The position numbers were made by a program, and so were the translations under genes. A stretch of DNA of 64,000 nt from positions 9,089,533-9,153,532 of the forward strand of contig OX359282.1 of the NCBI GenBank assembly GCA_947179155.2, read 5' to 3'. This DNA is from Hedera helix (taxonomy: Eukaryota > Streptophyta > Magnoliopsida > Apiales > Araliaceae). The notes below the pieces were generated by a model. The model was not told where the DNA came from. It worked only from the letters and a program-made list of their open reading frames with translations, and made no database searches. Position 1 is the stretch's first letter; every line of letters begins with the position of its first letter. Positions 1-11,714 of the stretch are shown here, one piece after another.

Positions 1-771
1 CATCTTTCTGCTGATGCTTCTCGATCCTCGTGCCTTCTTACCCTTATTGGCATGATGGTTCTTTTTCCAATCTTCAAACAATCTTGGAGTAATTCTTTTG
101 TTGCAGTTTATAATTTCTCCTTCATCTTCCCCAATTGCATTTGCCAGCAATTTCTTCAAAATGATGCTTATGAATCTCCCATAGAGCATCTTAGGAGTGG
201 GCTTTCTTGCTTCAGCTCTTGTCTTTGCATCATCTATCCATCTCTTTATCCATCCTAAGAGAACTACTCCAAAGTTGATTTTCTTTCTTTGAGCAATAGC
301 AGTCATAAGCCTTAATTGGTCTTCACTGATAGTATCATATGCAGTGTCTTTGCACAGAATGCTCTTCCCAACAATGTTAGCCAGAAACTCGTACTGCTGA
401 GGGAAATCTTTCTTCTTGATTCCTTTTACAGGAGACTTCTTCTCATAGCCCATCAGCTCCAGTCTAAGCTCAATATTAATCTTGTCAAGAGAAGTAATTC
501 CTTCGATTGGAATACCTAGACTGAGATTGATTTCAGAAACCCCTATTTGCAATGAGATTTCCTTAACCTTTGTGATGAGGGTATTTCCTCGATAATTAGC
601 ATTTGAATAGAATTCTTTCACAAGTGTAGAGAAAATCCTGGTGCTGGTTTCTAAACACATGGTGAATCCAGCATTCTTGACTAGATGAAGAATATCTTGG
701 AATTTCTGCTCTGCATTTCCAAATTTTTCAAAACAAACAAGATTTCCAGGAATAACTTGAAGAGATGCCAT
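1..771 (-). CDS. Third ORF of a SIRE-type Copia element, partial at left edge
   Basis: The minus strand reads without a stop from an ATG at 771 to the window edge, 257 codons. The protein starts MASLQVIPGNLVCFEKFG. Around residues 45-100 it has the pattern LVKEFYSN, then KVKEISLQIGVSEINLSLGIP, which resembles the uncharacterised plant transposon-protein domain found beside many plant retroelements (I think PF20167; not searched). The last visible stretch is Lys/Arg-rich (KGKKARGSRS). The 11715-12530 region on the other strand encodes a clear homologue with stops, so this is an element-borne protein and it continues beyond the window. The leader upstream (772-960) contains no pol. Function is unknown; membrane, catalytic or zinc-binding motifs are not visible. 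The open frame contrasts with the ruined pol upstream. I am confident of the frame and of the homology, not of any activity. Confidence 0.8.
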   Translation of the reverse strand, partial: MASLQVIPGNLVCFEKFGNAEQKFQDILHLVKNAGFTMCLETSTRIFSTLVKEFYSNANYRGNTLITKVKEISLQIGVSEINLSLGIPIEGITSLDKINIELRLELMGYEKKSPVKGIKKKDFPQQYEFLANIVGKSILCKDTAYDTISEDQLRLMTAIAQRKKINFGVVLLGWIKRWIDDAKTRAEARKPTPKMLYGRFISIILKKLLANAIGEDEGEIINCNKRITPRLFEDWKKNHHANKGKKARGSRSISRKM

Positions 772-3710
772 GAGATTAAACTGATTTGAGAATAACACAG
801 GGAGAGATTTTGATTTCTGAAGAATTTTCGATTTCTAGGGTTTTGGGAGAATGGGTGATAACTGATGGGAAATGACCACCGTCAGTTTTAAAAATTGACT
901 TATGCTAGTTCCCTCTTATTTTTGTAGAGGACACGTGCTAGATACTCATTTGTAGAACGTGGACTTAATTTTTGAATTTTTTCATAACTGAAGCACATCA
1001 AGTATTCTAACCCACTTGAGTTTAGAGGGCGTGAAGTTCACCTTCCCTGTTAGAGTAAGCTTGAACATTACGTAGAGTTGGCTGTTAGTCACTCAACCAC
1101 CATCATTTCAATAGATGACCTTGATTACTGATGTCATGAATTGTAGGCTGGTAAATAGATATGAAGGAGTTTATGGGCAACAAATTTGTATGAAGTGCAA
1201 ACGTAGACTCAATATGCTCTACGATCAGGAAGTGACTCTATGATTTGGGATGATAAGGCTAGCTTGGTTATCAGTCGTAGAATTTAAAGATTATGACAAG
1301 TGAGATAAGTGTATTTGGTTCATCAATCACATTGTTTTGGTACTTTGTGACTGGAATGAGAAAGGTAGTCCATTGAAGAATTAAATTTACCTTCAGCTTG
1401 CCTTTTGATGGTACAGAGTTGACAGTAGCGATCATTCATCAATAATTTTTCTCAAATTTTGTCTTCTGATGAGTTTTGTACTTCTGAGCTTGCTTTCTTA
1501 CTCTACGACTTGGCTTTGCTACTTTAAGATCTTGCCTGAAGTGCAATCGTAGAGTTAAGATTTGAGCTGCTCTATGATCTCTGTTAAGACTAGAAGCTTT
1601 AGATGAACTCAGAGATCTTTGTTCAGCTTGTGTGTCAGCTCAAGGACAACTTTCTGGATGGACTTTGTAAGGATCGTTGTCATGACTCTGACTTCTCATG
1701 TAGAGTTGCTCTTTGACTCTACTTGGATCGTAGACTGAATTTTGAGAGTCGTAGAGTGACTGATTGCGTTGATTCTACGATCTCGAGAGTTAGTTTTTTT
1801 TTTTGATGAGGAGACAACTCTACGATCTTCCAAAAAGACACTTCAATCTGCCAAGCCTTATTCTGCGATCGCTTGACAGACTCTACGATCCTTCTTTGAG
1901 AGATGAACTTTCTTCTGTCTTGAAAGATCTTTTACCTTACCATGATATTAGTGACAATAGATTCATCCTGATTCACTAAATCAATAGGTGAGGTCAAAGA
2001 TTAATAGATGTCTTCCTTTATAACCAGCTTCTTTCTCTTCTAGAGAATTCCAAGAATCAAGTCTTCTTCTTGCATTAGTATTCAGACTTCATTCAATCTT
2101 TCATAGATTGACTTCCTTGAGGTATCCAGCAAATTTTGTTGAGTAAGGAACTCTACGATATTCATCGTTGAGTCTCACTACAATTTTCTCTTGAGACTAC
2201 AGCATTGTTTCCTTCCTGTTGTTCTCCTTTGGTCATCTCTATCCAGAATGATTTGTGAGGATGTACACTATCAAAAGACTTCATGTTTAGCATTTTATAG
2301 ATCTAACTTTTCCATAGAATGTCAAGCAGATATTTCTTCAACCATTTCAAGCTTAGAGCTTCTTCTGAAGCATTGATGTTGGAAAGCCTACTGCCAATGG
2401 CTATGAGCGTGAAATTTTCTTAAGATAAACTTTTCCTTTTCTCACAGATTGAAAGGTGATTTCTTAAACTTAGAGTAAGTCATTCATGATTACTCCTTAT
2501 TGCCTTGATCTTCTCACCCTTCTCATTCATAGATGGTTTTGAAGAAATTTGACATTAAGAGCATTTGTCTTTTAAATCTGAGCACGTACACAGGGTGTGC
2601 CTTGTATGAACTTCTTCATTAAATGAGCTGCTTTGTACATGAATGAGTTTCTTCAACTCTTCTTGAACTTTAATGATCTGCAGAATGAATCTTAGATCCG
2701 GTGATCATAGATATACATATATATATATATATGTCCATTCATCTGTGTTGAGTTGATTTTTAGGTCTCGGGCCTAGTATCTGTGATTTAGGAAAATGACT
2801 TTGATATTCATTACCAAGGACATTGCAGTGAGGTACACAACTGTAATTTTCAATATGATCTACCTCCCAATTTCAGAGAAGTAGTTTCAGAAGACCATTG
2901 AAGACTTTTGAATTAGATTCTTTTAAAATCAATCAAGCTAGAGATCATTCACTTGAAGAAGGGAAAAATGTTGCTTGTGGATTTCATCATTGATTACCAT
3001 ATGCTGTAGCTTGACAGAACTCCTAATATTGTTCTTAAATAAATGAAGCACTTCCTTTGCCACTCATCTTCAGATAATATCCTTTGAATTTAAGTCCTTA
3101 AGCTTATCGTAAAGCTTAATGCTGAGCCCATCGAGTGAATACTTGGATTTGAGACTAATTCCAGCTACTGACATTTGGTATATAGAAAATCATTTTACAC
3201 TTTAAAGCATAGATTTCTGTTGGACTTGCTTCTGCTATAAACTTTCGAACCGGTGAGAAGTAGTTTTGTTAGTGCTTGGCACAATGATGCTTCCTTTGAG
3301 AAGAATAGGATCAGGTGTCCTTTGGCATCAAGATTTGAACTTCCCAGTTTATTTAAGGGCAGAAATACAAGTTATTGTATTCTTCGACTGAATCAATTAA
3401 TAATTCTTATCAACAGAACATCCTTTTGATTTCTTCATCTTGCTGCATCAGTTTAATTTTGAAAGTTCACTCGATAGCTTCTTTGCTGAGATCATCTGAA
3501 TTTGTCTTAGAAATGATTAATGTCAATGAGAGTACAACATCAGACAGAGTATCAACAATTTACATTCATATTTGTACCTGCAAGAAAAGACATATTAATT
3601 TGTAAGCTTGTTCATAAATAATGGTTCACTTCAATTCTTAAACTTAAAAACAGATTTTTACTAGTGCCATAGGATCTACTCAAAGCGTGAGCTTTTTATG
3701 TTCGTGAGAA
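772..3710 (-). mobile_element. Decayed internal region (gag-pol remnants, non-coding) of minus-strand SIRE element
   Basis: This segment lies between the primer binding site and the third ORF, where gag-pol is expected. It is under 3 kb and full of stops, so much of the usual 4-5 kb polyprotein is lost. One integrase piece is recognisable at about 2485-2600. The part at 1000-2170 has no coding signal and instead carries repeated copies of CTCTACGAT / ATCGTAGAG (for example near 1071, 1218, 1500, 1548, 1759, 1811, 1880 and 2151). A short AT microsatellite is at 2709-2733. Short plus-strand frames here (such as 2191-2376 and 3375-3605) look accidental. Confidence 0.6.
2485..2600 (-). pseudogene. 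Copia integrase fragment
   Basis: On the minus strand the DNA contains GAATGAGAAGGGTGAGAAGA followed by a degraded match to the region just before the second catalytic Asp of integrase. The plus SIRE element has GAATGAGAAGGGCGAGCAAA at about 8850-8869, inside the frame that reads NEKGEQIKIMRSDH. The flanking bases (a FFK-like stretch before, an AGT-AATCAT stretch after) align as well, with frame shifts and stops. This shows the 772-3710 interval descends from gag-pol. Confidence 0.6.
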
Positions 3711-3725
3711 CCTGCTCTGATACCA
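3711..3725 (-). other. Primer binding site (initiator tRNA-Met type)
   Basis: The minus strand reads TGGTATCAGAGCAGG, the standard complement of the plant initiator tRNA-Met 3' end, two bases after the LTR end. It fixes the orientation: the LTR lies to the right and the internal region to the left. Confidence 0.9.
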
Positions 3726-3960
3726 ATTGTTAGTTCCTAGAGGCACACAAATGATCTAGAAAGAGGGGGGTTGAATAGATCTCTTAGAAACTTTTTGCTT
3801 AACTTCAAAAGTTTATTACCAATTAATTCATTTAATCAAGATTTGTTTGCACAGCGGAATATTAGTTTGAAAACTCCCCTTAAAGATTTGTAAAACTTCT
3901 CCATTGAGTTAAGACTGTATTAAAGATCGCCACTTGTCAAGTAAACTAATTTTAGCAGTT

Positions 3961-3990
3961 ATATATATATATGTATGTATATATATATGA
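3961..3990. repeat. AT microsatellite in LTR
   Basis: Alternating AT with two GTATGT interruptions, near the 3' end of the LTR on the minus strand. Confidence 0.9.
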
Positions 3991-4177
3991 CAAAATGTAA
4001 ATGACACCAGAGAGTTTTAAGTGGTTCGGAGACTGAATAACTCCTACTCCACTCTTCTACTACAACGAATAGGAAATCCACTAAGAATGGTTCATACAGA
4101 ACCCTTCAAGCACATCAGGCCTGGAAACTCTGGTTCACTAAGAACCCTTCAAACCTAGACCTAGCAAGTTTGGCTAG

Positions 4178-4291
4178 TTTAGTCACTAAGACAAGGACGT
4201 AACTGCCCTCTTCAAGTCCAACAGACTTGGCTCCTTTAGTCACTAAGACAAGGACATAACTGCCCTCTTCAAGTCCAACAAACTTGGCTCC
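4178..4291 (-). repeat. 57-bp tandem duplication inside the LTR
   Basis: Two head-to-tail copies, 4178-4234 and 4235-4291, both beginning TTTAGTCACTAAGACAAGGA, nearly identical. A decayed third unit may precede them. The plus-strand SIRE LTR has a related, more diverged pair of units at about 17965-18060 (TTAGTGACCTCAAAGTTG twice), so the duplication is a lineage feature of these LTRs. Confidence 0.85.
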
Positions 4292-5489
4292 TTGCTTGTT
4301 GATAGATGTTGGAGTTGCTACTGAGTTGTACTTTAAGTTCCATTGTCTTTAAATACTCAGTAGCATGATGTGATCATTCTTGAAATGATATTGAGTTCGG
4401 CAATGATGCTTGGTTTCTTTATATGCTCAATATCTTCTTGTGATCACCCATTGTGCTGCTAGGCTTTCGTACTTCAGCTCATTTGGTACTTGATAACTTC
4501 TCGAGACGAACTCCTGAGATGACTGTGAAGCTCCTTCCTTTCGGTACTCAGTTGTTCCTTCTTATCATAGACCGTTTATAGCTTCTCGAGATGGGCTTCT
4601 GAGATGACTGTAATGCTCCTTCCTTTTGGTACTCAGTTGCTTCCATGTCTGTATCAAGTTGGCATTTAAGCTTCTCTCTACCACGTGCCTAGCAGCTCTG
4701 AACACTTCTCTTGTAATAGAGTTATTTCTCTCTATGTTTCAGTATTAGTGTTCTGGTGGATCGTGGAGTTCTTCAGCATATTCATTTTCTATTTCACTCT
4801 TTTATCTCTTGTTGTCCACCATCCTCTCTTGTATATTCAACAACCACTCTTTTTTGTGAATCATTAAAGCCTTTATATCTTTGTGCACATTTTACCGTTG
4901 AAAGAAATCCTGTTGTTTTCATTTGGCTTTGTGCAGATCCTTAATATCTTCGATGTTGACTTTCTTGCTGCTTGTGTTAGTTCTTTTTCCCTTTTCTGAC
5001 ATGTTCTGATATATCAAACTGTAGCTTAGCTTTTTCTAAATTAATAGTCGTTGCACTCCCAGAGTTGTTCAGCAAAGATTATTATATTCTTTGCTAATTA
5101 ATCTTCTGATCCATCAATAAATACCTTCCTTGACTTTTAGAACCAGCTGTTCTGATGCATTCAGATATGTCCCATTAGTCTGGCTTTATTCACCATTTTC
5201 CTGAGCAGTGGGTCCTGACTTATAGTCGTTTAGGCACAAAGTCTTCTGTGACTCTGACATGCATCTGTATCTCAAAAGCACTTAATCTTTCTTGAATTTG
5301 GGCGAGGAGTATTTTCTTTTCTCTCGCACTATATTGTCGTTCTGTTAGTTTACTGGTTCTAAACTGCTAAATGAATTCGTCGAGTGATAGGCTGTTCATT
5401 CTGATTCTGCGAGTTCAGCTCCATGAATGTTACTTGAGGTATTTCAAGTAAAATGTTGAGTTAGAGTGATCTTTTCTCTTACTTTGTGA

Positions 5490-6070
5490 TCTTGCTTTTC
5501 TGTTCAGATCGCAGAGTTTGTCTGTAGTGCTTTGCTTCATAATTTCGTTCTACGAGTTTGTCCTTCTGTGCAAGTCGTGAAGTTACTGACTGCAGTGCTT
5601 TTCAGTGGAATCGTTGAGTTGTTGTCTTCATTGGCACATCCTTTATTTCTACTCAACGATTATTCCATGTGTAAAACAATTTTCTGCATTGTCTTGTCTT
5701 CCTGTTTCACTCTATGATTTCTTCTAACTGTGCAAATCGTATAGTTCTCGTATGTGCTTGTTATTCAAGTTTACTCTACAACCTAACTAGATTGTGTATA
5801 TCGTAGAGTACATTTCTTCTCAGATTCTGCGTTAACTACAGGCTTGCTTAGCTGTCTGTTCGACGATCGTAGAGTTCTGCTCTACGATTTGTACTTGACC
5901 AGTTCTTTAATTTAGCTTGTATATTCTGTAGACCTCTTGCACATCTGTCTTTCTTTGGTGATCGTAGAGTTATCCTGGTAAGGAGTCGTATGTTTCACTC
6001 TACGAATCATACTGAATCGTTAAGTCTTCTTTGCTTGGAATCGTAGAGTCCATTCTACGATCATATAGAC
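5490..6070. repeat. Cluster of ATCGTAGAGT motifs in both orientations
   Basis: Within 600 bp there are at least six exact CGTAGAG / CTCTACG heptamers plus many one-base variants. Two pairs form short inverted repeats: ATCGTAGAG-TTCTG-CTCTACGAT near 5867-5889, and ATCGTAGA-GTCCAT-TCTACGAT near 6041-6062. The cluster lies in the first third of the LTR in its own orientation. Similar motifs occur in the internal non-coding region (1000-2170), in the plus-strand element and in other repeats of the window. Confidence 0.85.
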
Positions 6071-6681
6071 TGATCAGATCTAACATAAGATCAACCTAAC
6101 AGATTTGATCTTTTCTAACTAAGTTCTTTCGTACATTATTACATCATTATATATATTGAAAGGAATTTACAGACTCTGTCATACACATATACAACAATGA
6201 TTCATTCTTATGCTACTCTGCTTATATCATGCATCTTTTATGCAGAATGACTCCTACAGAAAGATCAAACTAACATTTCTGATCTTTAAAATCTAAGTCC
6301 TTTGTACATATATATATCTTTTAAAAGGACTTTACAACATTTGAACCAGATAACTTTCATTCTCTTTTATAAGCATCAAATAGTTTTCAACAAGATCATA
6401 TTTGTGTTATACAAGCGTGTAAATCACAGTATTTGAAATAGGTAATATATATCATACACACATGATCATGTAGGCACATAATTTGATTAACGTATAATCA
6501 TTTTGTCAATTAACCACATAAGCACTTTTAGAACATCTACGCACATAATCAAGTAAGCACATAAGCACATTAACACATAAACACTTTGTCAGATACACAT
6601 TGACAATCAACCATGTAAGCACATTTATCACAATCATTTTTGCACAACAGTCATCATCATCAAATCAAACAACCTTCAACA

Positions 6682-7797
6682 ATTATAATAAAGATAAAGC
6701 ATTATTGGCCAGAAGGCTGAGAAGTTCATGCACAAAGGCGGCATCAACAGATCAAGAAGGTATTTCAAAAATAACAAAGGTAATAGTAGCAGCGAACAAG
6801 AAAAGACCTGTGATACAATTACAAGAAGTCAGGTAACTATATTACAGGATGCAGTAAGCCTCTACGAGATGAATTAAAGAAAGATAAAAAGAAGTTTGCT
6901 TTAAAGTAAGAGTCCAAAAACTACAAGAAATTTCAGAAGAAAAAGGATAAAAGGGACTTATAGCCGAAATGTCCTGAAGTGATTTAGAAAATGATTCAGA
7001 CTTTATATCTAGTGAAGATGAAGGACCTTAAGTGGCGAATTTGTGCTTAATGGCTGTTGAAGCAAAAACCAGCAACACTACTGATCGTAGAGAGGTTGAC
7101 ATCAGCGAGGTATTCAATTTCAATTCTCCTAATGTTGATATTAATGATTTAAGGACTATTTTGCATGACATTACATTAGATCATCATCAATACATGAAAT
7201 GGTTCAGGGTTTTATCAAAGGACCATTCTCTTCTTCAAGAGGAGAAAGGGAAAGTCCAAGTTGAGTGGGAAACAACTCTACGAAGTACTGCCTCTCTCTC
7301 CAATCTCAATGCTAAGAATGAAAGATTGAAACAGATAATTGAACATAGTGCACAGAGAGAGTCAATTATAATCTCTAAAATAGAGGAATTGGAAAAGACA
7401 ATTTTAATGTGAAATCGCTCTTCTATATCTATGGACTCATTAATAGTAAGTCAGAGTTGGTCTTTGATAGGTCAGGATTGGGATTTGAAGATTTATCTTC
7501 AATTCTAAATGTTAAAAAATCAATGAAGACTAATATTAATGATGCTTATAGGAGCATTGTGTTTTTAAAATCCAAAGAGATTACTGAGCCTATTATTCCT
7601 AATTATGTAATCTCTCTAGACGAAGTTATTGTTCATATGAACAATAGGTCACATACTGGCTTAAGTTTTGTAAAATCCCAGAGTATACCAAAGTCTATGA
7701 TTATGCCTCGAAGAATCATAAAGTTAGACAAACCTAACTCTACGAAGCAACCAGGCCTAAAACGTAGAATTGACTTTCACTCTATAAAACCATAAAA
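6682..7797 (+). pseudogene. gag: gag (C-terminal part) of SIRE element, frameshifted
   Basis: Reading starts inside gag at NYNKDKALLARRLR, just ahead of a degraded first zinc knuckle (about 6810-6900). Frames change several times. At 7030 the text becomes ANLCLMAVEAK, a conserved SIRE gag segment, followed by a helical region at 7032-7412 (HQYMKWFRVL, then Leu/Glu-rich coiled coil). After a stop the next frame continues at 7409-7795 (RSGLGFEDLSS). gag normally builds the virus-like particle and binds element RNA. Loss of frame makes this copy non-functional. Confidence 0.75.
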
Positions 7798-7799
7798 AC

Positions 7800-9240
7800 G
7801 TAGAGCAGTATGGAAGTAGTGGGAATTTTAACCAAGAAAAAAGACTGGCAATATATATTCTCCATATGTGTTCTTGATGAGAAGGTCTCCACACAAACAC
7901 ACACACAAATGTACAATGCTATAATTGTTATAGGTTTGGTCATGTAGCTGCATTTTGTTATGATGATTATCAAGCAGCATATTATCAACCCAAAACCAAG
8001 CAAATATGGGTTCCTAAAGATACTAACAAGTCAAGACCCAAGAAGATTTGGATGCCAAAATAAAGAATGACTTATCTTGCAAGAAAGAGCTCCACTAACT
8101 CCATCTAGTATCTCGATAGTGGATACTCAAGGCACGTAACTGACAATAAAGCTCTTCTATCAAATTTCAAGGAGTAAACTGGTCATACAATTGTCTTTGG
8201 AGATAACAATTTTAGAAAAACTCAAGGATACAACTCAATCGAAAATGGTGCAGTATCATTTAATAAAGTAGCATATGTTGAAGGATTGAAGCACAATCTT
8301 CTTAAGATCAGCCAACTATGTGATAAAGGACATCAAGTAATTTTCCTCAACAACCAGTGTCAAGTTAAAGATCTGGAAACTAACTTATTTAAGCTGATTG
8401 GAACTAGAGAAGGAAATGTTTATATGGTGAATCTTGAAGAGCTCAGCTCATCAGAGACAACTTGCTTCTTTGCCAAAGCTTCAGAAGATGTAAGCTAGCT
8501 GTGGCATCGAAGATTATCCCACTTGAACTTCAAGAGCATGTCAAAGCTTGCCTCCAAAGATCTAGCCCCAGGCTTGCTAAAGTTTAGTTTTGTCAAAGAA
8601 AGGCCATACAAAACTTGTCAATTTGGAAAACAGTCCAAAAACTCATTCAATAGTAAGGAAATTAACTCTAATGATAGGCCCCTACAGCTACTGCACATGG
8701 ATCTCTTTGGGCCTATCCTAACTGTCAGTCTTGGAGGAAAGAGATATTCACTAGTGATAGTGGATGACTACACCAGATTCACATAGGTATTCTTCTTAAA
8801 CTCTAAGGATGAAATCAGTTCTCAACTGATCAAATTCTTCAAGCTAGTTGTGAATGAGAAGGGCGAGCAAATCAAAATAATGAGAAGTGATCATAGAAGA
8901 GAGTTCGATACAACTGAAGCAGATAAATTCTGTGAAGACAATGATATTCAACATAATTTCTCAGCTCCAAGAACTCCACAACAAAATGGAGTAGTTGAAA
9001 GGAAGAACAGAACACTGATAGAAGCAGGAAAAACTCCATTAGCAGTAGCCCGTCTTCTTAAATATTTTTGGCCTAAAGCAATTAACACAGTTTGCTATAC
9101 TCAAAATAAATCCTTGATTCATTCTACTCTGAAAAGGACGCCCTAGGGGCTGTGGAAAGGAAGAAAGCCAAACATCAACTTACTTTCACATATTTGACTG
9201 TGCATTTTATATTCTCAAAAATGGCAAGCAATATTTAATG
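7800..9240 (+). pseudogene. pol: Zinc knuckle, protease and integrase of SIRE element
   Basis: A second zinc knuckle is intact at 7917-7958, CYNCYRFGHVAAFC (CX2CX4HX4C). The protease active-site triad DSG is at 8115-8123 within YLDSGYSRHVT. The GAG-pre-integrase motif LWHRRLSHLN is at about 8499-8528, and integrase core residues follow: LHMDLFGP (8693 on), IVDDYTRF (8758 on), RSDHRREF (8883 on) and RTPQQNGVVERKNR (8971 on). Stops fall at 8496-8498 and 8784-8786 where the family has Trp, and at 9144-9146. The product would process the polyprotein and insert the cDNA, but it cannot be made from this copy. Confidence 0.85.
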
Positions 9241-9719
9241 AAGTTTTAGCCACAGTCAGATGAAGGGATATTTCTTGCATACTCCATGGAAAGCAAAGCC
9301 TACAAAATGTTCAATAAAAACACATTGTGCGTTGAAGTTTTGATCTATGTTATCTTTGATGGAAGTGACTTAGGCAAACCAAAGAAGGCTATATCATTTA
9401 ATAAGTCTATAGATCTAGACACACCATTCATAGAGAATAATCCCACGATCGCATAAACTAATGTTGAAGAACCAAATCCAACGTTCTTAATATCAGATCA
9501 GGAGATCATAGAACGTACTGTTCCAGAGTAGGATACTCAATAAAATGAAGAAGCCACTAAACATGAACCAAAACTTGAAGAACTCGGACAAGAAGGCACA
9601 AGGACTAATGTTCCTACTTGAAGCAATTGGGCATGAGATCACACCCAAGACATGATCATTGGAGATCCAAATGCAAGGATTAGGACAAGGTCTGTAGCAC
9701 AAAAATGAATGCTTGTATA

Positions 9720-11247
9720 TAAGCTTTCTTTCTTAAATGGAGCCCAAGAATATTGAAGAAGTTTTGGTAGATTCAAGCTAGATTGAAGCTATGCAAGAGG
9801 AACTGAATCAGTTTGAAAGAAACAAGGTTTGGAGATTGGTTTTAAGACCTAAAAATAATCCAGTCATCGGCATCAAATAGGTATTCAGGAATAAGATGGA
9901 TGAAGATGGGGTGATCACAAGAAACAAGACAAGACTGGTAGCCAAAGTTCACTTACAAAAGGAAGGAATTAACTATAATGAGACTTTTGCTCCTGTAGCT
10001 AGATTGGAAGCCATCAGAATATTTCTTGCATATGTTGCTTACATTGGGTTTTAAAGTATTCCAAATGGATGTCAATAGTGCATTTCTCAATAGAGAACTT
10101 CAGGAAGAGGTGTATATTGAACAACCTCAGGTTTTATCAATCCAACTCTGCTTGTTCATATATATAAATTAGATAAAACTTTATATGGATTAAAATAAAC
10201 ACATAAAGCATGATATGAAACACTCATTAATTTTCTTATTGATGATTGATTCACTAAAGGTAGAGTAGACACCACCTTATTCCTTAGAAAACATAAAGAC
10301 AAGACATTGTTAATACAATTTTATATAGATGACATAAAATTATGTGAGAGATTTGCCAAGTTAATGCAGAGTAAGTTTGAAATGAGATGGGCGAGCTAAA
10401 TATATTCCTTGGACTTCAAGTGATACAAACTAATGAATGGATTTTTATAAACCAAGCCAAGTACATTAATTACTTATTGAAGAAGTATGGCATGGAATTA
10501 GCCTCTTCCATGAAAACCCCAATGACTTCTACAACTAAGCGTAACAAGGATGAGAAAGGTAAAAGTATTGATATAACTCAATACAATGGTATGATAGGAT
10601 CTTTCTTGTACTTAACTGCTAGTAGACTAGATATTATGTTTGTTACCTGTATTTGTACTAGGTTTCAAGGTAATCCTAAGGAATCATATTTATTAGCTGT
10701 AAAAAGAATTTTCAGATATCTCAAGGGCATTCCACACTTGGGACTATAGTATCCCGATAAGTCCCCCTTTAATCTAACAGGATATTCATATGCCAATTTT
10801 GCAAGATGCAAATTAGAAAGGAAAATCACCAGTGGTACATGTCAAATGTTGAGAAACAGACTTGTTTCATGGTTCAGCAAGAAGCAGCACTCAGTGTCAA
10901 CTTCAACTGCAGAGGCTGAGTATATTGCTACTGGAAGCTGCTATGGTCAGATTTTATGAATGAAAAATTAACTTGTTGACTATGGGTTTGAGTTTAAATA
11001 TATTCCCATATTTTGTGACAATACCAACGCTATATCAATATCTCATAATTCTGGCATGCATTCTAGAACTAAACATATAGATATCAGATATCACTTCATT
11101 AGAGATCACGTGCAAAATAGAAATATATCATTGCATTTTATTCCAACTAAAAATCAACTTACTAATGTGTTGTTCAATAAACCATTAGACAAATCCAAAT
11201 TCAATAAGCTTATTAGTGAGTTAGGAAAGTTGAATTTACACTCTTAG
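9720..11247 (+). pseudogene. pol: Reverse transcriptase and RNase H of SIRE element
   Basis: RT begins near EEALVDSS with AMQEELNQFERNKVW (about 9789-9833), then KTRLVAK, NETFAPVARLEAIR and QMDVNSAFLN. The catalytic box reads FYIDDI, with YIDD at 10322-10333. The thumb and connection follow (ELNIFLGLQV, 10387 on). RNase H is degraded: the usual GYSDADYAG reads GYSYANFAR, so the catalytic Asp is lost, but AEAEYIA, DNTNAI and TKHIDIRYHFIRD are clear. Stops at 9878, 10211, 10747 and 10957 replace conserved Trp. The frame ends at 11247, as expected for the end of pol. Confidence 0.85.
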
Positions 11248-11714
11248 TATTATGCTCTGGAAAATACTAACTTTGTAGGAAAATATTATAGAATACTTAA
11301 CTAAAGCAAAGTTCGTAGAGTTCGATTGAGTTCGTAGAGTGCAGGAAATCATAAAGTTAAAGACTAGTAAAATTTACTTTATGATACTCACTAAATCTTC
11401 GAATAAGAAGTCAATGAGTTACAACGCGTACGGAATAAATGCCAATCAAGTGAGTGAGAAACAAGAAGTTACTGCACTACAGTTGTGAATTGCAGACATG
11501 ATATGCTGTGCAACCAATCTCATTGCTACACGTCAGTCAAATTAGAGGGAAATAACATAAAAACTCTTTGAATTTTTTGTTTGAACTTTACTATTCATTT
11601 GCCATTAGAAATATGAGCCTTCAAAACTTTCTCTCGAACTTTTGAGCCCTAATTTTCAAAATCTCGCAAACTCATACATTGTTTTAATTTCTAGATCAAA
11701 CTACTGCTTAGAAG
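11248..11714 (+). other. Spacer between pol and third ORF
   Basis: Non-coding. It carries two exact CGTAGAGT motifs at 11312-11342 and ends just before the place where the third ORF should start. The left SIRE element has a longer motif-rich spacer in the same place. Confidence 0.6.

Larger units (their letters stand above)
3728..6681 (-). mobile_element. 5' LTR of minus-strand SIRE-type Copia element
   Basis: The LTR is 2.95 kb. On the minus strand it begins TGTTGAAGGTTGTTTGATTT at 6681 and ends GGAACTAACA at 3728, directly before the PBS. The terminal segment, with GATCTATTCAACCCCCCTC followed by an ATTTGTGTGCCTCT stretch, is the typical SIRE LTR tail and matches the tail of the plus-strand copy at 33985-34040. 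The right boundary abuts coding sequence of another SIRE gag, so this element inserted into that gag; the expected TSD would be ATTAT (6682-6686), with its partner left of the window. The interior at 5480-6070 is rich in ATCGTAGAGT motifs. The plus-strand frames here are not genes. Confidence 0.85.

Noticed and set aside
52..519. Plus-strand frames of 67-68 codons at the left edge
   Set aside because: Shadows of the 257-codon minus-strand ORF, which has family homology.
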